A DNA stretch of 6,372 bases from Acidobacterium sp. (lineage in GTDB: Bacteria > Acidobacteriota > Terriglobia > Terriglobales > Acidobacteriaceae). Where the stretch lies: positions 350 through 6,721 of the forward strand of contig PMAM01000327.1 of the NCBI GenBank assembly GCA_003152595.1, given 5' to 3'. Below are positions 1-4,429 of the stretch, piece after piece. The notes below the pieces were generated by a model, which was given only the letters and a program-made list of their open reading frames with translations, ran no database searches and had not been told where the DNA came from. The translations under genes were made by a program, and so were the position numbers. Every line of letters begins with the position of its first letter. The stretch's first letter is position 1.

Positions 1-11
1 CCTCTTCGTTT

Positions 12-581
12 TTATGGCCAGAGAATGATCGAGATTTCATCGTTCGCAAAACGCTGTCGTGGAAACATTGTTACTGGGTTTCGCTTCTTTCCAGCGATGC
101 CGCAGATGAGGACGCGGTACCGCCGTCTTTTATCCTTTCCAAAATTGCGAATATAGGCCTCTCCGGGATTGGCACTGCCCAATGGCTGCCAATTCGTGAC
201 GATGATCGTGGGATCGCGGACCACGATCATCGCACACGCAAGATCCCTTGCTCGGCGCAATGAGAAGTTGGGCGGGAAGCGTTTCGTTCCGTGAAAGAAC
301 TTTAACTCCCCAGCTTTTATCTGACGAATCGCTTCAGACCTGTTTTTTGGTTCCTTCCCGTAACGATCAATGAGTTTTATCAAATGCACAAAATCCTCTT
401 CGCGGAACTGCACGCGGAGGCCGCGGCAATCTTCAATAGCGCCACGACAAAAATAGCGACAATACCAGTTGAATAGATTCAGCATGGAATCCAGCGGTGG
501 AACCGGAGTGCCAGCGGGAAACTCAATTTCCGCTTCATCGTCCTCCTTGATCGCGTTTTGGTCCGGCTCTTCTGGTTCCAT
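12..581 (-). CDS. Hypothetical protein, possible BECR-fold nuclease-like domain
   Basis: This is an intact 189-residue reading frame from ATG at 581 to TAA at 12, with no signal peptide or membrane segment. The first 33 residues are acidic and proline-rich and probably disordered. A second Met at residue 33 is a possible alternative start, because the Shine-Dalgarno signal before ATG 581 is weak. Residues 34-115 look like a compact basic domain. The C-terminal part has the order ARDLACAMIVVRDP (111-124), a polar stretch with YIRNFG (143-148), a basic YRVLI strand (155-159), then TMFPRQRF (171-178). The layout 'strand with a DP, YxRxF, basic strand, T-x-[FY]-P' recalls the phage-associated barnase/EndoU/colicin/RelE-like (PBECR) RNase domains. 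That resemblance is by eye only. The gene is divergent from a toxin-antitoxin operon, so it could be another toxin-type gene of the same accessory region, but no antitoxin partner lies in view. The function is unknown; I am sure only that the frame is open and plausible. Confidence 0.7.
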   Translation of the reverse strand: MEPEEPDQNAIKEDDEAEIEFPAGTPVPPLDSMLNLFNWYCRYFCRGAIEDCRGLRVQFREEDFVHLIKLIDRYGKEPKNRSEAIRQIKAGELKFFHGTKRFPPNFSLRRARDLACAMIVVRDPTIIVTNWQPLGSANPGEAYIRNFGKDKRRRYRVLICGIAGKKRNPVTMFPRQRFANDEISIILWP

Positions 582-663
582 TGCGGGTGTTCCGTGTAGT
601 GCTGGAGTAGACTTTAAAGCGGAGGGTGGGAGGATCGGACTCCATTCCGGCTAGGGAATTCTA

Positions 664-696
664 CGGGGTATAAATCCCGATACCGCCACCAGGCGG
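664..696. other. Short hairpin-forming sequences in the divergent intergenic region
   Basis: Two small inverted repeats lie close together: CGGG (664-667) with CCCG (676-679) around an A/T-rich loop, and a perfect CCGCC (683-687), ACCA, GGCGG (692-696) hairpin. Neither is followed by a T-tract on either strand, so neither is a convincing terminator. TATAAAT at 669-675 resembles a -10 box on the plus strand but has no recognisable -35 at the right distance. I see no other structure in 582-700. Confidence 0.3.
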
Positions 697-711
697 ACAC
701 CCTCCCCAAAC

Positions 712-727
712 ATCTCAAAAATGAGAT
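712..727. promoter_or_regulatory. Operator-like palindrome 1 upstream of the toxin-antitoxin operon
   Basis: The sequence is a perfect 6-bp inverted repeat, ATCTCA-AAAA-TGAGAT (16 bp). A second copy of the same design lies 38 bp downstream, immediately before the toxin start. Palindromes of this size upstream of a toxin-antitoxin operon are the usual binding sites of dimeric Xre-type antitoxins, and this operon encodes one. The repeat is seen directly; binding is inferred. Confidence 0.65.
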
Positions 728-749
728 GGCACCAAAAGGCTATCACGAA

Positions 750-765
750 ATCTCTTTTTTGAGAT
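750..765. promoter_or_regulatory. Operator-like palindrome 2 overlapping the toxin start region
   Basis: ATCTC-TTTTTT-GAGAT is the second copy of the motif at 712-727, with the same ATCTC/GAGAT arms and the same 6-base centre length. It ends three bases before the toxin ATG. A bound repressor here would cover the start region. It also overlaps a possible -10 box (GATAAT, 763-768) and the only GAGA-type ribosome-binding candidate. The start-to-start spacing of the two palindromes is 38 bp. Confidence 0.65.
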
Positions 766-768
766 AAT

Positions 769-1164
769 ATGAGCCATCCGCCTTTATGCTCGTTTGCGGG
801 ATACGTCAGTGAGGCGGGAAAGAGGATCATTCAAAACTGGTACGACTCATTGCCAGAGCAAGAACACGACGAAGTTCAAGACACCCTCAACTATCTGGCT
901 GAAACGCCGATTCCGTTATGGAAGCGACCTGAGTTCGACAAGGTGAAGCCTCCTCTCCATGAAGTGCGCTGCAAGGCGAACCAGAAGAACCATGTGCTCC
1001 GCGTCTACGGGATTTTTGATCCAAAGGTGCGAGGTCGATTCATCATGCTGGCCGCGAATGAAAGCAAAAAGGCAGATCACGACTCCGCCACTCAGCAATT
1101 GGCGCTAGACCGCTTGAGCCTCATAAACCAGAGAAGGGCATCGTTCCATGGCTTTGTTATCTAA
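769..1164 (+). CDS. Type II toxin of the RelE/HigB (phage Gp49-like) family
   Basis: The 131-residue protein fits the HigB/Gp49-like toxin family, whose members are small mRNA endonucleases acting mostly at the ribosome. Seen in the sequence: an N-terminal FAGYVSEAGKRIIQNWYDSL helix region (9-28), a central helix to about residue 45, LHEVRCK (63-69), then VLRVYGIFD (76-84), RFIMLAANESKK (90-101) and a final Ala/Leu-rich helix (107-120). The order 'LhEvR - hxRvyg - hhxLhxxxKK - helix' is the family core, and the length is usual. The Xre antitoxin gene follows and overlaps by 17 bases, in toxin-first (HigBA) order. ATG 769 is the only Met before the conserved core. It has no strong Shine-Dalgarno sequence and lies right after palindrome 2, so the message may have a very short leader. 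Family call is firm; activity is inferred. Confidence 0.88.
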   Translation: MSHPPLCSFAGYVSEAGKRIIQNWYDSLPEQEHDEVQDTLNYLAETPIPLWKRPEFDKVKPPLHEVRCKANQKNHVLRVYGIFDPKVRGRFIMLAANESKKADHDSATQQLALDRLSLINQRRASFHGFVI

Positions 1165-1735
1165 GAAGACGCTGATCGCAAGGATTCGGAAGGGACGCGA
1201 GTCACGGAAGAGGTTGGTCGAGTCCAACCTCGATAAGGGAGTCGCTTACCAGATTCGCAATACCAGGGATGCCCACGGCATGACCCAAGCGGAATTGGCG
1301 GACTTGATTGGAATGACTCAGAACAACGTATCGCGTCTGGAATCTCCGGACTATGGTCGCTATACGATTTCGTCGCTCAAGAGACTTGCGGACGCTTTTG
1401 ACGTTGCATTGGTGGTTCGCTTCGTTCCGTTCAGTGAGTACATTGACTGGCTGAGCGGTACTCCCTATTGGAATCTTGGACTCCGTCCCGAGGCGCTGGC
1501 AGTTCCTTCTTTCTCTCAAGAGGAGGAAGAACATCACTTCGACAACGTCGTCACTCCGTACGTACCCCCGTACGATCTGAATACGCCAAGTGTGGTTGCG
1601 GGAGCTGTTGGAGTGGCCATTGCCTCAGCGACCATAGACCCAGTAATCCCCACCCAAGGCTCCTCTCCTGAATTGCTTGGGTCATTTTATTCAATTGTAA
1701 AAGTACCAACAACAGCAAGTGGAGCGATGGCGTGA
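1148..1735 (+). CDS. Xre-family HTH antitoxin with an extended C-terminal tail
   Basis: This 195-residue protein is the presumed antitoxin and autorepressor for the toxin just upstream. Residues 33-90 form an Xre/Cro-type helix-turn-helix: YQIRNTRDAHGMTQAELADL, then IGMTQNNVSRLE (54-65) as the turn and recognition helix, then SLKRLADAFDVALVVRFVPF (76-95). The family commonly ends soon after the FVPFSEYIDWLSG segment (92-104). Here about 90 residues follow, with an acidic/His cluster (SQEEEEHH, 123-130), prolines, a hydrophobic Val/Ala/Gly stretch (149-163) and a Ser/Thr-rich end. The tail looks disordered and its role is unknown. The ATG at 1148 has an AGAAGG ribosome-binding site about 10 bases upstream. 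The start lies inside the toxin gene and the stop overlaps the next start, so expression is coupled on both sides. Expected targets are the palindromes at 712-727 and 750-765. Confidence 0.87.
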   Translation: MALLSKKTLIARIRKGRESRKRLVESNLDKGVAYQIRNTRDAHGMTQAELADLIGMTQNNVSRLESPDYGRYTISSLKRLADAFDVALVVRFVPFSEYIDWLSGTPYWNLGLRPEALAVPSFSQEEEEHHFDNVVTPYVPPYDLNTPSVVAGAVGVAIASATIDPVIPTQGSSPELLGSFYSIVKVPTTASGAMA

Positions 1736-2094
1736 TGGCTGACAAAACTGAGCCGAAGTTGCCAAGTGGACAAGTAGCGAAGTGGAAGGATCAGGAGTGT
1801 CCAACCGTATACGCCAACATGATGGGGTTGGCCATGACTCCATTTGACATTACTGTCATCTTGGGAGAGGTCGGAGATGCAAAACCGGAGGAAGTTACAG
1901 GCATCCCTCGCGTCAAATTGCTGTTGAGTCCGGAACAGGCATCCAATCTAGCTAAACTGCTCAACGCGGCTCTGGAGCAATATATTGAAAACAATGGCCA
2001 GCTTCGTACTGGTGGCGCAGTGAACCTAGATGACTTCAAAAAGCACCTGATGGCCAACAGGATCGCCAGTAAAGCGAAGATCAGAAAACTATGA
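1735..2094 (+). CDS. DUF3467-like protein, third gene of the toxin-antitoxin operon
   Basis: The protein of 119 residues matches by eye the DUF3467 pattern: a YAN motif near the start (26-28), a 'hxxSPxDhxhxhG' type stretch here reading TPFDITVILGEVG (35-47), then RVKLLLSPEQASNLAKLLNA (58-77), and a closing 'YIENNGQLR' (82-90). The C-terminal 29 residues are basic and helical and extend past the usual core. The function of DUF3467 is unknown. The start is taken at ATG 1735, where TGATG overlaps the antitoxin stop. A GTG at 1732 would add one residue, and both fit the GGAG at 1720-1723. No signal peptide or membrane helix is present. Its tight coupling suggests it acts with, or is controlled with, the toxin-antitoxin pair, perhaps as an accessory or chaperone-like factor. 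That role is inferred. Confidence 0.75.
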   Translation: MADKTEPKLPSGQVAKWKDQECPTVYANMMGLAMTPFDITVILGEVGDAKPEEVTGIPRVKLLLSPEQASNLAKLLNAALEQYIENNGQLRTGGAVNLDDFKKHLMANRIASKAKIRKL

Positions 2095-2231
2095 AAGTAG
2101 AAAAGAAGCAATTCGATTCCCTTCTCCAGCGTATGCTCGCGCAGAAGCCCGAGAAGACCCAAGCGATAAAGGGAACCCCCAAGAGGCGTGAGCCGATAAT
2201 CCCTAAGCCTCAGTCTTCGGAACCGCGATGA
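2091..2231 (+). CDS. Small basic protein at the end of the toxin-antitoxin operon, possibly truncated or chimeric
   Basis: A 46-residue frame starts at ATG 2091, overlapping the TGA of the DUF3467-like gene by ATGA, and stops at TGA 2229-2231. It begins MKVEKKQFDSLLQRMLAQKP, an amphipathic helix-like N-terminus, and continues with a basic, proline-rich tail (KRREPIIPKPQSSEPR). The ATGA overlap and plausible N-terminus argue for a real gene, though the upstream ribosome-binding site is poor. The last 29 bases run antisense into the 3' end of the transposase gene. The tail may therefore be encoded by insertion-sequence DNA, with the native C-terminus lost. Function unknown. Confidence 0.5.
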   Translation: MKVEKKQFDSLLQRMLAQKPEKTQAIKGTPKRREPIIPKPQSSEPR

Positions 2232-3162
2232 GTTCGACGTAGGGCATGGGAGCGATTCCTGCCATACGGCGCAGCGTCGTCGTGAAGCGATCCTCATCCT
2301 TGCGAACGTTGAAGCGAAATTCAAACTCACTCAGGTAGCGCCGCAGGTGCTTTATTGAGACGCGGTGAAAGCTCCCTATCAGGCCGCGTTTGAGCAGAGA
2401 GAAGCTCGATTCAACGGTGTTCGTGTGGAAGTCTGTTCCTGGCACGATCCACTGGATTGTGTGATTCACGGCTTGCCGTTTCTTCTGAAGATCGGGATGC
2501 ATGGCGAAGTCGTAGACGGCTGCAGAGTCCGTGACCAGTGTGGTCACTTCAGGGTCGATGTGCTCGTCGATGACGCGGCGGATGGTATCTTTCTTTCCGT
2601 CCGCGATGTGAACGAAGCGCACGCGGCCTTTGCGCTCCCGCATCCCGAGAACCATATCGAACTTCTCATTGCGGGGCTTCTGCGAACGGTATTTCGCGCC
2701 GCGCCGCTTCGCTTTGCCCCCGATGTACGTCTCGTCCAACTCCACCACGCCGGTCATGGGAGAGGCTGAATTATCTTCCATCGCCTTGCGGATACGGTGG
2801 GCCATGTACCAGGCCGTGCGATAAGAGCCGATGCCCAGGTGCTCTTTAAGCTGATTCGCTGAGATGCCCTTCTTTGCGTCTACAACGATGGCCAGAGCCA
2901 TGAACCATTTGTGCAGGGGGAGATGGGAGTCGTTGAAGATCGTGCCGGACGTAGCGGAGAACTGCTGCTTGCAGGTAGGCTCCAGGCACTGATAGAGGCT
3001 CTTGCGGACGTTCTTTGTAGTGCTCTTGCGGGTGATCCGGCTGATGCGGTCATTGCCGCAGACGGGGCAGCGGACCTTGCCATCGGGCCAGCGCATCTGC
3101 TCGATGTACTTCAGGCACTCTTCATCGGAGGGGAACTGCTTGGTTACGTCTATCAGGTTCAT
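2203..3162 (-). CDS. IS1595/ISXO2-like transposase
   Basis: The 319-residue protein carries the two expected modules of an IS1595-family transposase. The N-terminal zinc ribbon has CPVC (32-35) and a second pair C59/C64 (CLEPTC). Residues 75-130 form the helical linker with HLPLHKWFMALAIVVDAKKG. The ISXO2-like DDE/DDN catalytic domain has VELDETYIGGK (D143), TLVTDSAAVYD (D212) and HTNTVESSFSLLKRG (N248/E251), ending in RRYLSEFEFRFNVR. All key residues are present and the frame is open, so the enzyme looks functional. The start is taken at ATG 3162, because GGAGGGG lies 5 bases upstream and the ATG overlaps the stop of the 68-residue gene as ATGA. An ATG at 3180 would add six residues (MAGGAA). 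The product would catalyse cut-and-paste or copy movement of its own element. The 3' end overlaps the tail of the toxin-antitoxin operon in antisense. Confidence 0.93.
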   Translation of the reverse strand: MNLIDVTKQFPSDEECLKYIEQMRWPDGKVRCPVCGNDRISRITRKSTTKNVRKSLYQCLEPTCKQQFSATSGTIFNDSHLPLHKWFMALAIVVDAKKGISANQLKEHLGIGSYRTAWYMAHRIRKAMEDNSASPMTGVVELDETYIGGKAKRRGAKYRSQKPRNEKFDMVLGMRERKGRVRFVHIADGKKDTIRRVIDEHIDPEVTTLVTDSAAVYDFAMHPDLQKKRQAVNHTIQWIVPGTDFHTNTVESSFSLLKRGLIGSFHRVSIKHLRRYLSEFEFRFNVRKDEDRFTTTLRRMAGIAPMPYVELIAVPKTEA

Positions 3163-3365
3163 CGCTGCCCCTCCAGCCATTTCAGTTCTGCCTCAAACGC
3201 TTTAAGCTCCACTCCGATTCCCAGGAGGGCCTTCCGCGCTTCAATCCGGCTACCCCGTATGCTGCTTCTGGAGCGGACCGTTTCCATCAGCGTCTTTCTT
3301 TGCTGGCGAAGAATCCCCATCTCTATTTCGATCTTTGCTATCCGCTGGCCGTGATGAAAGCCCAT
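3159..3365 (-). CDS. Small basic helical protein translationally coupled to the transposase
   Basis: The 68-residue frame runs from ATG 3365 to TGA 3159-3161, and the TGA overlaps the transposase ATG as ATGA. The sequence is rich in Lys, Arg, Glu and Leu, with likely helices at 7-30 (QRIAKIEIEMGILRQQRK region) and 38-66 (RIEARKALLGIGVELKAFEA region), separated by an Arg/Ser-rich joint (RSRSSIRGSR, 31-40). It could form a short coiled coil. No conserved domain is recognised. It may be an accessory or regulatory protein of the insertion sequence, or simply a leader whose translation feeds ribosomes to the transposase. No Shine-Dalgarno sequence precedes ATG 3365; the upstream promoter would give a nearly leaderless message. 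I am fairly confident it is translated, and not at all of its function. Confidence 0.6.
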   Translation of the reverse strand: MGFHHGQRIAKIEIEMGILRQQRKTLMETVRSRSSIRGSRIEARKALLGIGVELKAFEAELKWLEGQR

Positions 3366-3371
3366 GAAAAG

Positions 3372-3400
3372 AGCTTACGATGGATTCAGTTCTGTGTCAA
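3372..3400 (-). promoter_or_regulatory. Promoter for the insertion-sequence operon
   Basis: On the minus strand there is a perfect -35 box TTGACA (3400-3395), a 17-base spacer and a weak -10 TAAGCT (3377-3372). The ATG of the 68-residue gene follows six bases after the -10 box, so a start site at the normal distance would fall at or next to the ATG. The -35 and spacing are good; the -10 matches the consensus at only three positions. Confidence 0.5.
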
Positions 3401-3464
3401 GTGCATAATCGTCCTCGTACCCATTTCATTCCATTGAGTGGGCGTTTTTGGGACGGTGCGTACC

Positions 3465-3510
3465 AATTTGATTCTTAAATACTTGCGGGTATCTATTTTG
3501 GAATCAAATT
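3465..3510. repeat. Perfect 10-bp inverted repeat downstream of the GDSL hydrolase gene
   Basis: AATTTGATTC (3465-3474) and GAATCAAATT (3501-3510) are exact reverse complements separated by 26 bases. The repeat begins eight bases past the hydrolase stop, at the boundary between G+C-rich chromosome and accessory DNA. It has no G+C-rich stem or T-tract, so it is a poor intrinsic terminator. It could be a transcript-stabilising hairpin, a protein-binding site, or a trace of an element end. Confidence 0.5.
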
Positions 3511-3517
3511 CGGAGGG

Positions 3518-4312
3518 CTATTTTTCGGCCTGTTCGATCGCCTTTTCCGCCAGAGGAGCCATCATCGCAAAGCCTGCCGCGTTCGGATGCAGCCCATCCT
3601 GCGTCAGCTCCGCCTTCAGCATTCCACGGCCATCGACCATCGCCGAGAAGTAGTCGAGATAAACCAGCCCGTTGTCCGCGCAGTATTTCTTCAGCCATGC
3701 ATTCAACTGGAGGATCTTCTCCGGCGAGCGCTGCAGGAAGAACCACATCGCCCGCTGGTTGTAATCGTTGATGGGCGTGAGCGACGAGAACATCAGACGG
3801 ATCCCGTTCACTTTCGCCAGCTCGGCCATCGTCGCGTAATCGCCCTCGATCTGCTCCAGCGTTTCTTCGCCCGTGTTGCCGGCGATGTCGTTGGTCCCGG
3901 CCAGCACCACCACTACGGCCGGATGCAGATCGATCACATCGGCCCGGAAGCGAACGAGCATCTGCGGCGTTGTCTGGCCGCCGATACCGCGGTTGATGTA
4001 ATGCTTCCCCGGAAACGACTCGTCCAGCTTCCAGATGTCCGTGATCGAGTCGCCGAAGAACACCACGCGCTTCTCGCCTGCCGCCGGCGCTCCCAGCTTC
4101 ACATCGTCGTCGTGATAGCGCGCCAGCTGTCCGTAATCGTTCATCAGCATCCTGGCATTTCCTTCGCGGTACAGCTCGAGGCTCCGCGCCGCAGCGTATC
4201 CATCCTGCGCCGTCGCCTGCATCGGCGTGCCCGCCACGGAACCCGTATCCTGCGACCACGCCCTGGCACACGATGCCGCAACAACGACCAACCCCATCGC
4301 CAGTTTTTTCAT
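3518..4312 (-). CDS. Secreted SGNH/GDSL-family hydrolase (esterase-like)
   Basis: The 264-residue protein has a signal-peptide-like N-terminus (MKKLAMGLVVVAASCARAWS, cleavage near 20-21), so it should act in the periplasm or outside. The SGNH hydrolase blocks follow in order: block I VVFFGDSITD (catalytic S89), block II NRGIGGQTT (oxyanion Gly around 109-112), block III LAGTND (N141) and block V DGLHPN (D239, H242). Ser-Asp-His and the oxyanion Asn are all present. Members deacylate lipids, acetylated sugars or related esters, and the substrate cannot be read from the sequence. The DGLHPNAAGFAMMAPLAEKAI ending is typical of the GDSL lipase/acylhydrolase group that includes acetylxylan-esterase-like and PAF-acetylhydrolase-like proteins. 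ATG 4312 has TAGGG upstream at a good distance. It is transcribed apart from the upstream operon because a terminator lies between them. Confidence 0.92.
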   Translation of the reverse strand: MKKLAMGLVVVAASCARAWSQDTGSVAGTPMQATAQDGYAAARSLELYREGNARMLMNDYGQLARYHDDDVKLGAPAAGEKRVVFFGDSITDIWKLDESFPGKHYINRGIGGQTTPQMLVRFRADVIDLHPAVVVVLAGTNDIAGNTGEETLEQIEGDYATMAELAKVNGIRLMFSSLTPINDYNQRAMWFFLQRSPEKILQLNAWLKKYCADNGLVYLDYFSAMVDGRGMLKAELTQDGLHPNAAGFAMMAPLAEKAIEQAEK

Positions 4313-4360
4313 GCCAACACCCTACCACTTCGAAGCGCACAACACCGCAGAGCAGGCCCC

Positions 4361-4393
4361 AAATCAAAAGGGGAGCAGCTGTCGCCGCTCCCC
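4361..4393 (-). terminator. Intrinsic terminator after the OSBS/NSAR gene
   Basis: Read on the minus strand, GGGGAGC (4393-4387) pairs with GCTCCCC (4376-4370). The stem can extend by GC/GC past one mismatch to leave a four-base loop, and it is followed by TTTTGATTT. It lies 37 bases past the stop of the racemase-family gene. It is a standard Rho-independent terminator that insulates the GDSL hydrolase gene downstream. Confidence 0.8.
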
Positions 4394-4429
4394 TCCGCTT
4401 TTCTATTCCCTATTACCTGGTCCCTGCGC

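Larger units (their letters stand above)
2203..3400 (-). mobile_element. IS1595-type insertion sequence (core; ends undetermined)
   Basis: The element core comprises a promoter, a 68-residue small gene and the transposase, all on the minus strand. The bounds given are the transposase stop and the -35 box, not the true ends. Family elements carry short imperfect terminal inverted repeats and usually 8-bp target duplications. The best imperfect match I found pairs CCCAAGAG near 2178 with the complement of a CCCAAAAA-type end near 3452, but no matching 8-bp duplication flanks it, so the ends stay open. Confidence 0.7.

Noticed and set aside
683..696. CCGCC-ACCA-GGCGG hairpin as a transcription terminator
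   Set aside because: It has no T-tract on either side, only a 5-bp stem, and lies between two divergent starts where no terminator is needed.
763..768. GATAAT directly before the toxin ATG as the operon's -10 box
   Set aside because: It would place transcription start a few bases inside the coding sequence, and no -35 match sits 17 bases upstream. The toxin has no alternative start further in, so I did not call it as the promoter.
1791..2330. A 179-codon minus-strand frame across the DUF3467-like gene
   Set aside because: It is antisense to the DUF3467-like gene and the small tail gene and overlaps the transposase 3' end in another frame. It has no motifs, while the opposite strand forms an overlapping operon.
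2365..2769. Plus-strand frames inside the transposase gene
   Set aside because: They are antisense shadows of a transposase with all zinc-ribbon and catalytic residues intact.
3163..3180. Transposase start at ATG 3180 instead of 3162
   Set aside because: The later ATG has a stronger ribosome-binding site (GGAGGGG, 5 bases) and an ATGA overlap with the upstream gene. The six extra residues (MAGGAA) are the translation of that ribosome-binding region.
3504..4367. A 287-codon minus-strand frame overlapping the GDSL hydrolase
   Set aside because: It is a frame-shifted reading of the hydrolase gene, with low-complexity Gly/Arg/Ala composition and no motifs. The alternative frame holds the complete SGNH signature and signal peptide.
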